From: Candidatus Flexifilum affinis
GTDB taxonomy: Bacteria > Chloroflexota > Anaerolineae > Aggregatilineales > Phototrophicaceae
NCBI GenBank assembly: GCA_016713325.1
Contig: JADJPJ010000016.1
Location: 141,913-205,912 of the forward strand
Length of the DNA stretch: 64,000 bases
Direction: 5' to 3'
The position numbers and the translations under genes were made by a program. The notes under the pieces were generated by a model that had not been told where the DNA came from, searched no databases, and worked only from the letters and a program-made list of their open reading frames with translations. Below are positions 16,867-24,613 of this stretch, in pieces. Position 1 is the stretch's first letter. Each line of letters begins with the position of its first letter.

Positions 16867-17285
16867 ACGAGGAAATCGCAGCGCTGCCCTTCGAGGCGGC
16901 CTACACCATGCTCCAGGACATCATCGCCCGTCTGGAATCCGGCGATCCGACGCTTGAAGAGTCGGTGACGTTGTTTGAACGGGGCCGGCTGCTGATGGAA
17001 CACTGCCAGCGCCTGCTCGACCAGGCTGAGCTGCGCGTGACGCAGATCGGGGGGGGGAGGGGACCCCCCCCCCCCCCCCCCCCCACCCCCCCCCCCCCCC
17101 CCTGCCCCCCTCTCCATTCTGGCGAGGGGGAGAGCTGCGGGGGGCTGGAAGTGGGGGGAGTTATCCCAAGAGTTGACCCAGAATATGGGGATAACGGTTT
17201 GATGACATGCACGATATCGCAAAAATGGGAGGGTTTTATCACAATGCAAACCCAAATTTGGGATATGCGGGCGGGTAATTTGTGA
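16863..17285 (+). CDS. xseB: Exodeoxyribonuclease VII small subunit, abnormal 3' end
   Basis: The first about 62 residues are a normal XseB: LPFEAAYTMLQDIIARLESG, then LEESVTLFERGRLLMEHCQ and LLDQAELRVTQI, the two-helix hairpin that binds XseA. The family normally ends 5-20 residues later. Here the frame enters a run of G then C at 17049-17110, coding for glycine, arginine and about 17 prolines, then continues through sequence with intergenic character (palindromes, REP-like core) to 17285. The true stop has been lost or shifted by the homopolymer, so the last 75 or so residues should not be trusted. It overlaps the end of xseA by 4 bases. Confidence 0.8.
   Translation: MNEEIAALPFEAAYTMLQDIIARLESGDPTLEESVTLFERGRLLMEHCQRLLDQAELRVTQIGGGRGPPPPPPPTPPPPPCPPLHSGEGESCGGLEVGGVIPRVDPEYGDNGLMTCTISQKWEGFITMQTQIWDMRAGNL
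17049..17132. repeat. Poly-G/poly-C tract joined to a REP-like core
   Basis: Nine G, A, four G, A, 21 C, A, 17 C, TG, six C, then TCTCCATTCTGGCGAGGGGGAGAG. The G and C arms can pair into a hairpin. The final part matches the CCTCTCC...GGNGAGGGG family. Homopolymer length is likely unreliable. Confidence 0.7.
17160..17262. promoter_or_regulatory. Palindromes upstream of the receiver-flavoprotein gene
   Basis: Perfect inverted repeat GTTATCCC (17160-17167) / GGGATAAC (17188-17195), and the perfect palindrome CCCAAATTTGGG (17251-17262), about 45 bases before the gene. They look like regulator-binding sites rather than coding sequence. Confidence 0.45.
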
Positions 17286-17310
17286 TTTTGTATCCAGGTG
17301 AGGAATGAAT

Positions 17311-18966
17311 ATGGCAAATAAACCGGTGATCTTCTTACTCGACGACGACCCCGAGGTGCTCAATGCCATCCAGCGCGATGTCCGCCGGGAGTTCGGCAAG
17401 GACTATCGCATCATGCGCGCCAGCACCGGCGGCGAAGCCCTGGACGCCCTTCAGCAGCTCAAGCTGCGCGACGACGTGGTGGCCATGTTCCTGGTCGACC
17501 AGCGCATGCCGGAGATGACCGGAGTCGAATTCCTCACCGAGGCGATCCAGCTGTTCGCGAACGCGCGCCGTGTGCTGCTGACGGCCTATGCCGACACCAA
17601 CGCCGCCATCCAGGCGATCAACAAGATCAATCTCGACTACTACCTGATGAAGCCGTGGGACCCGCCGGAAGAGAACCTGTTTCCGGTGATCCGCGACCTG
17701 CTCGACGGTTGGCAGCGCAATTTCCGCCCGGCCTTCGAGGGCGTCCGGGTGATCGGCAATCGCTGGTCGCCGCAGACGCACAACATCAAAGATTTCCTGG
17801 CGCGCAACCGCGTCCCCTATCGCTGGTTCGACGTGGAGACGGAAGCGGCCACCGACCTGCTCAAGCTGATCGAAGACCCCAAGCTGCCGCTCGTGCTGTT
17901 CCCCGACGGCGAGCCGCTGTTCCAGCCGGACACGGTGACGCTGGCGCAGCGCGTGGGCTTGCAGACGCAGGCGAACGCGCCTTCATACGATCTGGCGATC
18001 ATTGGCGGTGGACCGGGCGGCCTGGCTGCGGCAGTGTACGGCGCGTCGGAGGGTCTGAAGACGATCCTGATCGAGCGCGAAGCGACCGGCGGACAGGCCG
18101 GGCAGAGCTCGCGCATCGAGAACTATCTGGGCTTCCCGGTCGGCCTCAGCGGCAGCGACCTGGCGCACCGGGCGGTCGCCCAGGCCACCCGCTTCGGCGT
18201 CGAGATCCTGACCCCGTCGGAGGCGTGCGGCGTGCGCATCGAAGACCGCTACCGCATTCTGAAGCTGACCAACGGTACGGAGATCGTCAGTAAGGCGCTG
18301 CTGGTGGCAACCGGCGTGTCATACCGGCGTTTGCAGGTGGCGGGCTGCGACGAACTGACCGGCGCGCGCGTGTACTATGGCGCGGCCATGACCGAAGCGG
18401 CGTCGGTGGCCGGGCAGAACGTGTTCATCGTCGGCGCGGGCAATTCCGCCGGACAGGCCGCCATGTTCTTCTCGCGCCATGCCGAAAAGGTGCATCTGGT
18501 GGTGCGCAGCGACGATCTGGCCAAGAGCATGTCGGCCTATCTGATCGACCAGATCGCCGAGACGCCCAACATTCAGGTGCTGCTCAATACCGAGGTTTTC
18601 GCCGTGCATGGCACCGAACACCTGGAAGCGGTCACGCTGATGGATCGCGCTGCAAATGAGCTGACCAAGTACGACGCCGCTGGCCTGTTCGTTTTCATCG
18701 GCGCCATGCCCTACACCGACTGGCTGCCATCGGACGTGGTGCGCGATGAACGCGGTTTCATCCTGACCGGCAACGATCTGCAGAAGGGCGGCGGCCTGCC
18801 CAAGACCTGGACGCTGGATCGCCCGCCGTTCCTGCTGGAGACGAGCGTGCCCGGCATCTTCGCCGCCGGCGACGTGCGCCACGGATCGGTCAAGCGTGTG
18901 GCCTCCGCCGTGGGCGAGGGGTCGATCTCTGTTCAATTCATCCACCAGTACCTCGGAGACCTGTAA
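17311..18966 (+). CDS. Receiver domain fused to thioredoxin-reductase-like FAD oxidoreductase
   Basis: 551 residues. ATG 17311 is preferred over 17305 because GAGG lies 7 bases upstream. Numbering from the 17305 Met: residues 8-130 form a receiver (acidic DDD at 13-15, phospho-acceptor D65 in FLVDQRMP, Lys in YLMKPWD). A linker of about 90 residues resembles a thioredoxin-like fold. The rest is a two-dinucleotide flavoprotein: FAD motif GGGPGGLAAA, EREATGGQAG, NADPH motif IVGAGNSAGQAA, and the FAD-closing GIFAAGDVRHG. The CxxC of thioredoxin reductase is absent (TGARVYYGAAMTEA stands in its place), so it is not a disulfide reductase of the usual kind. It abuts a histidine kinase (no gap), its likely phosphodonor. 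Confidence 0.88.
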   Translation: MANKPVIFLLDDDPEVLNAIQRDVRREFGKDYRIMRASTGGEALDALQQLKLRDDVVAMFLVDQRMPEMTGVEFLTEAIQLFANARRVLLTAYADTNAAIQAINKINLDYYLMKPWDPPEENLFPVIRDLLDGWQRNFRPAFEGVRVIGNRWSPQTHNIKDFLARNRVPYRWFDVETEAATDLLKLIEDPKLPLVLFPDGEPLFQPDTVTLAQRVGLQTQANAPSYDLAIIGGGPGGLAAAVYGASEGLKTILIEREATGGQAGQSSRIENYLGFPVGLSGSDLAHRAVAQATRFGVEILTPSEACGVRIEDRYRILKLTNGTEIVSKALLVATGVSYRRLQVAGCDELTGARVYYGAAMTEAASVAGQNVFIVGAGNSAGQAAMFFSRHAEKVHLVVRSDDLAKSMSAYLIDQIAETPNIQVLLNTEVFAVHGTEHLEAVTLMDRAANELTKYDAAGLFVFIGAMPYTDWLPSDVVRDERGFILTGNDLQKGGGLPKTWTLDRPPFLLETSVPGIFAAGDVRHGSVKRVASAVGEGSISVQFIHQYLGDL

Positions 18967-20397
18967 ATGCTGACGCGGGACCAACTGCGCGAAGTCGAAC
19001 TGTTCTCTCACCTACGCGACGATCAGGCCGACTGGGTTCTGACCCACAGCGAAGTCCTGGAGTTTGGCCCCAACGAGTACGTCTTCAGGCAGGGGCAGCC
19101 GGCCGACTACTGGTATGCCGTGCTGGACGGTGAGCTTCAGATCGTCCAGGAACGCGAAAATGCCGAGTACGTGCTGGCCACCCACACCCGGGGCGCCTTC
19201 AGCGGCGAGGTCCCGCTGCTGAGCGGCACGCCCTATATCGCCAGCGCACGCACGCTGGCCCTGACGCGCGTCCTGCGGCTGGACAACCAGAATTTCCGCG
19301 ACATGTTCGGCGTGTGCCCGGTGATCGTCAGCAAGCTGTTCGGCGCGCTGCAGTGGCGCATCCAGACGACGGAGGCGCTGGCCCGCCAGCGGGAGAAGCT
19401 GTCCTCGCTGGGCGTGCTGGCCGCCGGTCTCGCGCACGAACTGAACAACCCGTCCGCCGCGGCGACGCGCGCCGCCAGCCAGCTCGGCACGGCGCTGGAC
19501 GCGCTCCAGGCCCCGCTCATGCGGCTGTCGGGCATGATCGGCGCGGATCAGATCGCCGCCCTGCTCGACGTGCGCGCGCAGGCCGTGGCGCGCGCGGTCA
19601 ACCCCGAGGATCTGGACGCCATGACCAAGAGTGACCGCGAGGACGTGGTCGGCTCCTGGCTGGACGATCAGAATGTCGAGAACAGTTGGGATATGGCGCC
19701 GGTGTTCGTCTCGGCCGGCCTGGATGTCAATGCGCTGGAGGATCTGCGCGACTCGGTGGGCGACGAGGCGCTGCCCGACGCTGTCGGCTGGTTGTGCGCG
19801 GCGGTCAACGCCGGCATCCTGCTGCGTGAGGTGGAACAAGCGACCAAGCGCATCTCCGGGCTGGTCAAGGCGGTCAAGTCGTATTCCTACATGGACCAGG
19901 CCCCGCAGCAGGAGGTCAATATCCACGAGGGGATCGACGACACGCTGGCGATCATGGCCTACAAGCTGCGCCAGTCGAACATCACCGTCGCCAAGCAGTA
20001 CGACCCAAATCTGCCGACGATTCAGGCCTATGGCAGCGAGCTGAACCAGGTGTGGACCAACATCATCGACAACGCCATCGACGCCATGACCTCGGCGCAC
20101 GGTAAGGGCAAGCTGACGTTGACCACCTGGGGCGACGACGAGAACGTATACGTGCAGATCGGCGACGACGGCCCCGGCATCCCACAGGATGTACTGGCGC
20201 GCATTTTCGAGCCGTTCTACACGACCAAAGAAGTGGGCAAGGGGACCGGCCTGGGCATGGATATCGCCCAGCGCATTGTGTTCTCGCGGCACCGCGGCGA
20301 CATCCACATCGAGTCGGCGCCGGGCGACACGCGGTTCATCATCCGCCTGCCGATCAATGCCGGGCTGATCAAGACGGACGGCGGGGAGGGGAAGTAA
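18967..20397 (+). CDS. Cyclic-nucleotide-binding-domain histidine kinase
   Basis: 476 residues, no membrane segment. Residues 10-130 are a CAP/cNMP-binding fold (FRQGQPADYWYAVLDGELQI, GAFSGEVPLLSG, ARTLALTRVLRL). The H box is LAAGLAHELNNPSAAATRAA. A long helical insert separates it from the ATPase domain, which has N box (VWTNIIDNAIDAM), G1 (DDGPGIP), F (IFEPFYTTK) and G2 (GKGTGLGMDI). The atg follows the previous stop codon directly, so the kinase and the receiver-flavoprotein are one translational unit. The cNMP-fold residue set GEVPLL lacks the classic R-T/S-A phosphate-binding arginine (it reads SGTPYIASA), so the ligand may not be cAMP. Confidence 0.9.
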   Translation: MLTRDQLREVELFSHLRDDQADWVLTHSEVLEFGPNEYVFRQGQPADYWYAVLDGELQIVQERENAEYVLATHTRGAFSGEVPLLSGTPYIASARTLALTRVLRLDNQNFRDMFGVCPVIVSKLFGALQWRIQTTEALARQREKLSSLGVLAAGLAHELNNPSAAATRAASQLGTALDALQAPLMRLSGMIGADQIAALLDVRAQAVARAVNPEDLDAMTKSDREDVVGSWLDDQNVENSWDMAPVFVSAGLDVNALEDLRDSVGDEALPDAVGWLCAAVNAGILLREVEQATKRISGLVKAVKSYSYMDQAPQQEVNIHEGIDDTLAIMAYKLRQSNITVAKQYDPNLPTIQAYGSELNQVWTNIIDNAIDAMTSAHGKGKLTLTTWGDDENVYVQIGDDGPGIPQDVLARIFEPFYTTKEVGKGTGLGMDIAQRIVFSRHRGDIHIESAPGDTRFIIRLPINAGLIKTDGGEGK

Positions 20398-20398
20398 A

Positions 20399-20560
20399 CC
20401 TCACCCCCTAGCCCCGCTGAAACCTCACCCCCTGGCCCCTCTCCGTGCGAGCAAGCTCGCCACGGGAGAGGGGTAACCGGTTGCGGGGAGGTTGGGTTAT
20501 GGCGGGCCCTCACCCCTGACCCCTCTCCCACGCAAGCGGGGCGAGGGGGGGTGGTGGGGA
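20399..20560. repeat. Cluster of CCCCTCTCC REP-like palindromes
   Basis: Three units: a partial CCTCACCCCCTAGCCCC, a full CCCCTCTCCGTG...CACGGGAGAGGGG hairpin (20436-20473), and CCCCTCTCCCACGCAAGCGGGGCGAGGGG at about 20519-20548. They fill the space between the kinase stop and the decayed minus-strand gene; no gene is seen here. Confidence 0.7.
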
Positions 20561-20626
20561 AGGCCTCAAGCTCGTCAATGCCGATTTTGCCAGGCGGTGA
20601 AGAAACGGGCTGCGCTGCGGACCGGG

Positions 20627-21608
20627 CTAGGAGTCTGGGAGTCGTTCATGCGTCGTCCAGATGCCATCATCGCGGACGATGAAGATATCTGGGTATTCCT
20701 TGAGCCAACCGGTAAGTTTTTTGCCGCCAAAGCGTTCCTCGTACAAGGGATCGGTTTCGCGAAGGACGTTTCCCAATTGCGCTGGATCTCACGCCGCCTT
20801 GTGGGCGCCTTAATGATAAGTAGGCCATTGCCAAGAATATCCCGGCGCGTAGAAGGCTATCGTCATGGTCCGATGGCGCGACCACGCTATCCCCCACGCG
20901 TCTCGCAAGGGAAGGTCAGGTGGCGCCTCTCAACGGCGGAATGGATACTCGACGAACCCTCCTCGACGGCTTGACCTTCCAAATCCCCTCTTCGTGTGGC
21001 TTTCGCCTCCGAGTTCGACAGTTCGGATCCAATCGAGTAGTATCCAATTCGCTACGAAGTACGCAATGGAACATGATCATTGAGCACCTTCCGCCACCTC
21101 TAGCCGCATGCCAGAGGTGCTCCTTTCCGGCGATTCACCAGCCAGCCAGCGAGGTTCTTCCAGTTAGTACGAACGGACGGCAAGACTCTCCGAGTTCAGA
21201 CGATGATCAGCAATCGCCGCCAAGGCCGATGACCGCTGCCCGACCCTTTTCGCGGATGTACCTGCATGCAGAGGCAAAGTCACCATCGCCAGAAACGATG
21301 ATGAATACGTTCACATCTTCTCCCGTCCAACTGGTGTCAACCAGAAGCTCGCCAATCTCTACCAGCATGCGGTGGTCGGTGGCATTCTTCCCAATCGGGT
21401 TACCTGCTACCGGTTCTCGAGCCAAGCGATCCTGTGTTGAGGATGCCGGGGAGCCAGGTTTGCGGCGTTCCAGTTCACGGCTTCGGAGCGTGATCACCTT
21501 GCCGAAAAAATCTGCGAACTCCACGAGGGGTTGCAGGCACCGGATGGGCGCCATTCCCCTGTCGATGAGAAGGGCCACGCGATTCCGGAGGTCAATGCCG
21601 ATGGTCAT
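20627..21608 (-). pseudogene. Decayed NYN (LabA/PIN-like) - LOTUS/OST-HTH gene
   Basis: Start ATG 21608. Residues 1-133 form a NYN nuclease domain: RVALLID near the start, GKNATDHRMLVEIGELL, VFIIVSGDGDFASACRYIREKG, then AAVIGLGGD. A TGA at 21207-21209 interrupts the frame just where homologues continue, and the frame after it still reads SSSELGESC, the expected TS-L-x-x-C element. Further on, one frame gives LRAGIFLAMAYLSLRRP and VRSSAIG, and the next gives LGNVLRETDPLYEERF, then GGKKLTGWLKEYPDIFIV, a LOTUS/OST-HTH RNA-binding winged helix. A single extra base near 20774-20780 would join these two. The stop is at 20627-20629. Intact homologues cut or bind RNA. At least one nonsense change and one or more frameshifts are needed, so it is either dead or badly sequenced. 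Confidence 0.7.
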
Positions 21609-21667
21609 GTTAAGTCGCTGTCGATGACGGCGGCGAGGGGTGTACAGAAGTCATTGGGAAATGGTGT

Positions 21668-22333
21668 CTACATCAGCTCCAGGAGGGTGCGGACGCGGCG
21701 GACGTTGGGTGGCAGGGACACATCCTGGTAGCGGTTGCGCCGGTCGACGATGACGCAGGGCAGGTCACAGGCGGTGGCGAAGTCGGCCTCCGACCAGGGA
21801 TCGTCGCCGATGACCACGGTGTTGTCTGCCCGCAGGCGGGGTTCCAGGCGCTGCGCATAGTCGAACATGCTGCGATCCGGCTTGCGCTTGCAGTTGAAGC
21901 AGATGTTCGGCGTCAGCATGCGCTGCGTGTACTGGGCAATATCCAGCAGGGTGGCGAGGGCCGGCGCACGGTTGTTGTTGGAGATGATCATCACGGTGCA
22001 CCGGTTGGCGGCCAGACGTTTGAGGAAAGGTATGGTGTCGTCGAAGAGCGCGTAATCGATGCTCGCCTCGACTTTTTGGCGCATGCCGACCTTGAGCGAC
22101 ATAGCGTCCGGAAGGCCCAGATCGTTGACGAAGGAGTCGATCAACTCAGTCAGGTTGTAGTCTTGGGCCGCGGCCTGCTGCGCCCGCTGGAGCGCCCGGT
22201 TTTGCGTCCTGACGTCGACGGATAATCCGTTGGCTAGCAGATACTCTGGCAGCAGCACGTCAATCGCCCAGGTGATCGGTCCGATGGCCAGGGTGTCGTC
22301 GAAGTCGAGTATCCAGTTGTCGTAGCGCGCCAT
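21668..22333 (-). CDS. HAD-superfamily phosphatase next to terpene cyclase
   Basis: 221 residues, single HAD domain with a helical cap after motif I. Motif I is DFDDTL with nucleophile D10 and acid/base D12; motif II is the Ser in MIISNNN; motif III is the Lys in CKRKPD; motif IV is GDDPWSE. Such enzymes hydrolyse small phosphate esters in the cytoplasm. It begins 69 bases after the stop of the class II diterpene cyclase on the same strand, so a role in removing diphosphate from the cyclised product is plausible by analogy with HAD-fused drimenol synthases. General metabolite phosphatase is the alternative. Only weak ribosome-site sequence (GAAGG) precedes the ATG. Confidence 0.82.
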   Translation of the reverse strand: MARYDNWILDFDDTLAIGPITWAIDVLLPEYLLANGLSVDVRTQNRALQRAQQAAAQDYNLTELIDSFVNDLGLPDAMSLKVGMRQKVEASIDYALFDDTIPFLKRLAANRCTVMIISNNNRAPALATLLDIAQYTQRMLTPNICFNCKRKPDRSMFDYAQRLEPRLRADNTVVIGDDPWSEADFATACDLPCVIVDRRNRYQDVSLPPNVRRVRTLLELM

Positions 22334-22402
22334 GCCTTCAGCCTATTTTCTCGTCTATGTCAGCAGCGATGATTGCCGTCAGGGGCGACCCCCGCAAGGG
22401 AC

Positions 22403-23878
22403 TCAGGACTTGTGATTTTCGTAGGCAAACAGAGCACTCAGGATCGCCGCTTTGATCGGATACGTGGGGGTGTACAGACCCTTGTTGATCCAGAGCGCGG
22501 GATGGTCCTGCTCCGAGAGGTGATCGTAGAGGTAGTCGGCAGCTTCGTCAAGAAGTCGCATGTCGATCAGCCCGACTTTTTCGCGCCAGTACAGCAGCGC
22601 TTCCAGGCAGTAGGCCGTCTCTTCCGGCGTGGAGTGGCCGAGGTAGCCCCAACCGCCGTCATCGCGCTGGGTGTTCATGACCCAGTTGATGCGCGAGCGG
22701 GCCAGCACGTCGTCGAAGCCAACCAGGGCCGGCAGCGCAAAGCCGGTCACGTAGTACGGTGAGGCGTGCCATTTGTCCCACCAGAACGAGCCGCTGCTGT
22801 CATGCTGGTGCAAAAACTTAGCCAGTTTGGTAATCCATCTGGGATCGATTTCAGTATCTTCACTTTCCTTCAAAGTGGCCAGCAGTCGCACATTGGCGCT
22901 CAGCGACGGATCGGTCTCGCCATGGAACGTCACGAAGTGATCCTCGACCTCGAAGAAGGCGAATGCTCCGGCATTGGGGGAATAGTTGCCCCAGCGCAGC
23001 AGGGTATAGGCGGCCGCCGAGTCGTCCACATCCGGGACCGGGAAGTGGCTGGCCAGGCAGATGCCATGATCGGTCGACCACTGCGACCACAGGAAGGACA
23101 GCGCCTGCTGCACGACGGGATGGTTCGGGGTGACGGCGCCGGCCAGGCGCAGGTGGTTCAGCGCCCAGAGGATCTCGAAGATGTCGATGGGGGCAATGGC
23201 CGGGATGCCGCCATTGCGCCCGGACTGGCGCATCGATTCCAGGTAGGCCAGTGCCTGATCGTTGTGATGCGCCAGGAGGTAGGCGGCGGTGGCAGCCGGC
23301 GAGATGCTGATCGAGCCATTGGCCTCGAAGAGTTCGTCTTCGCAGCGGAAAGCGCCGCGCATACCCTCCAGCGAGAAGGTCAGGGTGGTCCCGCGCCAGG
23401 CGCGATCCGGCCTTTGCAGCAGCGCATTCATTTTGCGGTAGTAGGCGTCCCGGTGCCGCAGCGGGGGACGGGGCACGTTCAGCCCCATGTTTTCGGCCTC
23501 TTCGCTGAGCGAGAGGGCCAGCAGCGGAAAGCCGACGGTGTCGTTCGGGTCGGAGTGCAGGTTGCCGATCAGATGCCAGAGCGCGGCGACACCGCGCTTG
23601 ACACGCCGATCGTCGCGCGTGCCATTGCCCTGTTCACAAAGGGCCACCACAGCGGCGAGGGTTGAAATGAAGCGATCGTGGAAGAAGACGTGTTTGGCGC
23701 CCCAGGTGCCGTCGTCATGCTGGTTCTGGCGCAGCCAATCGAGGGCGTCCGAAAACTGAGGATAACGATGGCTGAGGCGGGCGACCCAGGCGGTTTCGTA
23801 GGCGCTCGGCTCCGTTTTGCCGACCCCTAACTCCGTCAACAGGCTCTCAATGGCCGCGGTGAGTGAACTGTCTGCCAC
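22403..23878 (-). CDS. Class II diterpene cyclase (copalyl/halimadienyl diphosphate synthase-like)
   Basis: 491 residues from GTG 23878, which has GCGAGG about 8 bases upstream; an in-frame ATG at 23968 would add 30 residues. With the GTG start, SAYETAW falls at residues 25-31, as in the mycobacterial halimadienyl diphosphate synthase (about 500 aa, recalled). The protonating DxDD motif is DVDD at 283-286 (PVPDVDDSAAAYTLLRWG). QW-like repeats occur in both halves (QNQHDDGTWG near 52-61; TQRDDGGWGY near the end). The two alpha-barrel domains would protonate and cyclise geranylgeranyl diphosphate without removing its diphosphate. Squalene-hopene cyclase is unlikely: too short and it lacks the SAYxTAW signature. 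No class I synthase or prenyltransferase lies within the window. Product unknown. Confidence 0.8.
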   Translation of the reverse strand: MADSSLTAAIESLLTELGVGKTEPSAYETAWVARLSHRYPQFSDALDWLRQNQHDDGTWGAKHVFFHDRFISTLAAVVALCEQGNGTRDDRRVKRGVAALWHLIGNLHSDPNDTVGFPLLALSLSEEAENMGLNVPRPPLRHRDAYYRKMNALLQRPDRAWRGTTLTFSLEGMRGAFRCEDELFEANGSISISPAATAAYLLAHHNDQALAYLESMRQSGRNGGIPAIAPIDIFEILWALNHLRLAGAVTPNHPVVQQALSFLWSQWSTDHGICLASHFPVPDVDDSAAAYTLLRWGNYSPNAGAFAFFEVEDHFVTFHGETDPSLSANVRLLATLKESEDTEIDPRWITKLAKFLHQHDSSGSFWWDKWHASPYYVTGFALPALVGFDDVLARSRINWVMNTQRDDGGWGYLGHSTPEETAYCLEALLYWREKVGLIDMRLLDEAADYLYDHLSEQDHPALWINKGLYTPTYPIKAAILSALFAYENHKS

Positions 23879-24024
23879 ACTGTTCCTCGCTGTGATAAGG
23901 GTAGGCTCAAAGTGCACCTTGAACGCGCTCGTCGGTGTCTTGGGCCACGAATCGCATTGGCGGTTCATTACGCCAGTGTAGATCAGATTTACGATTTTCG
24001 GATCTTACGATACGCAGGGTTTTT

Positions 24025-24090
24025 ATGTTACGTCTGTCCATCCTTACAGCGCGTAACATGCGTTAGTATATCGTTTGTTGCTGAACAAAC
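24025..24090. promoter_or_regulatory. Two perfect inverted repeats upstream of the terpene cyclase
   Basis: ATGTTACG (24025-24032) / CGTAACAT (24052-24059), and GTTTGTT (24073-24079) / AACAAAC (24084-24090). They lie in the AT-richer stretch between the cyclase start and a small upstream gene, so they may be operators or part of a leader RNA of the cyclase gene. Confidence 0.45.
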
Positions 24091-24105
24091 TGCTTACCAG
24101 CGGGG

Positions 24106-24152
24106 AAAAACGATGATGCCCGTCTAAACGTTTTTCACATTGAGACGGGCAT
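24106..24152 (-). terminator. Intrinsic terminator of the 76-aa minus-strand gene
   Basis: On the minus strand, ATGCCCGTCT (24152-24143) pairs with AGACGGGCAT (24125-24116), a perfect 10-bp stem, followed by CATCG and TTTTT (24110-24106). Confidence 0.65.
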
Positions 24153-24225
24153 GATTGAGCACCGGTAGGAGAATCGTACTACCTGAAACGCGAAAGCAGC
24201 GCTGACTATTGGACGCTGCGTGAAA

Positions 24226-24456
24226 TCAACTGCTCACGGTGAAGCGGACGGCAATCCCCGATGGCAGATGATGGGGTTCGAACGGCTCGCCGATCACGCG
24301 GATCTGTGGCTCGCGGAGGAACGCCAGAATCTCCTGCTTCGGAGCAGGCTTCCACCAGCGCGCCTCGTAGACGTTGGCGGCAACCTGTTCGATCGTGTCC
24401 GGAACCGCAGGTTCGACAACTTTCCAAATGTGCGCAAGTTCATAGGTGGCGATCAT
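24226..24456 (-). CDS. Small hypothetical protein (76 aa)
   Basis: No family recognised. MIATYELAHIWKVVEP, then an acidic helix and RWWKPAPKQEILAFLREPQIRVIG. No membrane segment and no cysteine. Support for a real gene: AAAAGGGC before the ATG, an AT-rich TATATC-type box upstream, and a clear terminator 75 bases after the stop. It is divergent from miaB. Confidence 0.5.
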   Translation of the reverse strand: MIATYELAHIWKVVEPAVPDTIEQVAANVYEARWWKPAPKQEILAFLREPQIRVIGEPFEPHHLPSGIAVRFTVSS

Positions 24457-24551
24457 GTCACAGCCCTTTTCCCACGATATAGTCTTATGATAATAAGGAG
24501 AGCGATCGGACTCAACCGAATTTCATGAATTTCTCGTTAATTTTGTGCTGA

Positions 24552-24580
24552 TTGACGCTTCTCCTACAGAAAGCTACAAT
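24552..24580 (+). promoter_or_regulatory. miaB promoter
   Basis: TTGACG (24552-24557), 17-base spacer, TACAAT (24575-24580). One of the best sigma-70-type promoters in the window. Confidence 0.75.
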
Positions 24581-24613
24581 ACCGCGTATCGTTTCTGTCA
24601 GTTCACCTGGTCC

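Noticed and set aside
16863..17285. Polyproline tail of XseB as a real protein feature
   Set aside because: It comes from a homopolymer run and continues through palindromic, intergenic-looking DNA; XseB proteins end before it.
20920..21627. Plus-strand frame of 235 residues
   Set aside because: No protein-like pattern; the minus strand holds the recognisable NYN-LOTUS remains.
22373..23665. Plus-strand frames opposite the terpene cyclase
   Set aside because: Antisense shadows; the minus strand has DxDD and SAYETAW motifs.
24106..24152. Hairpin as a CRISPR-like repeat or attachment site
   Set aside because: A single copy, and its T tract on the minus strand fits a simple terminator.
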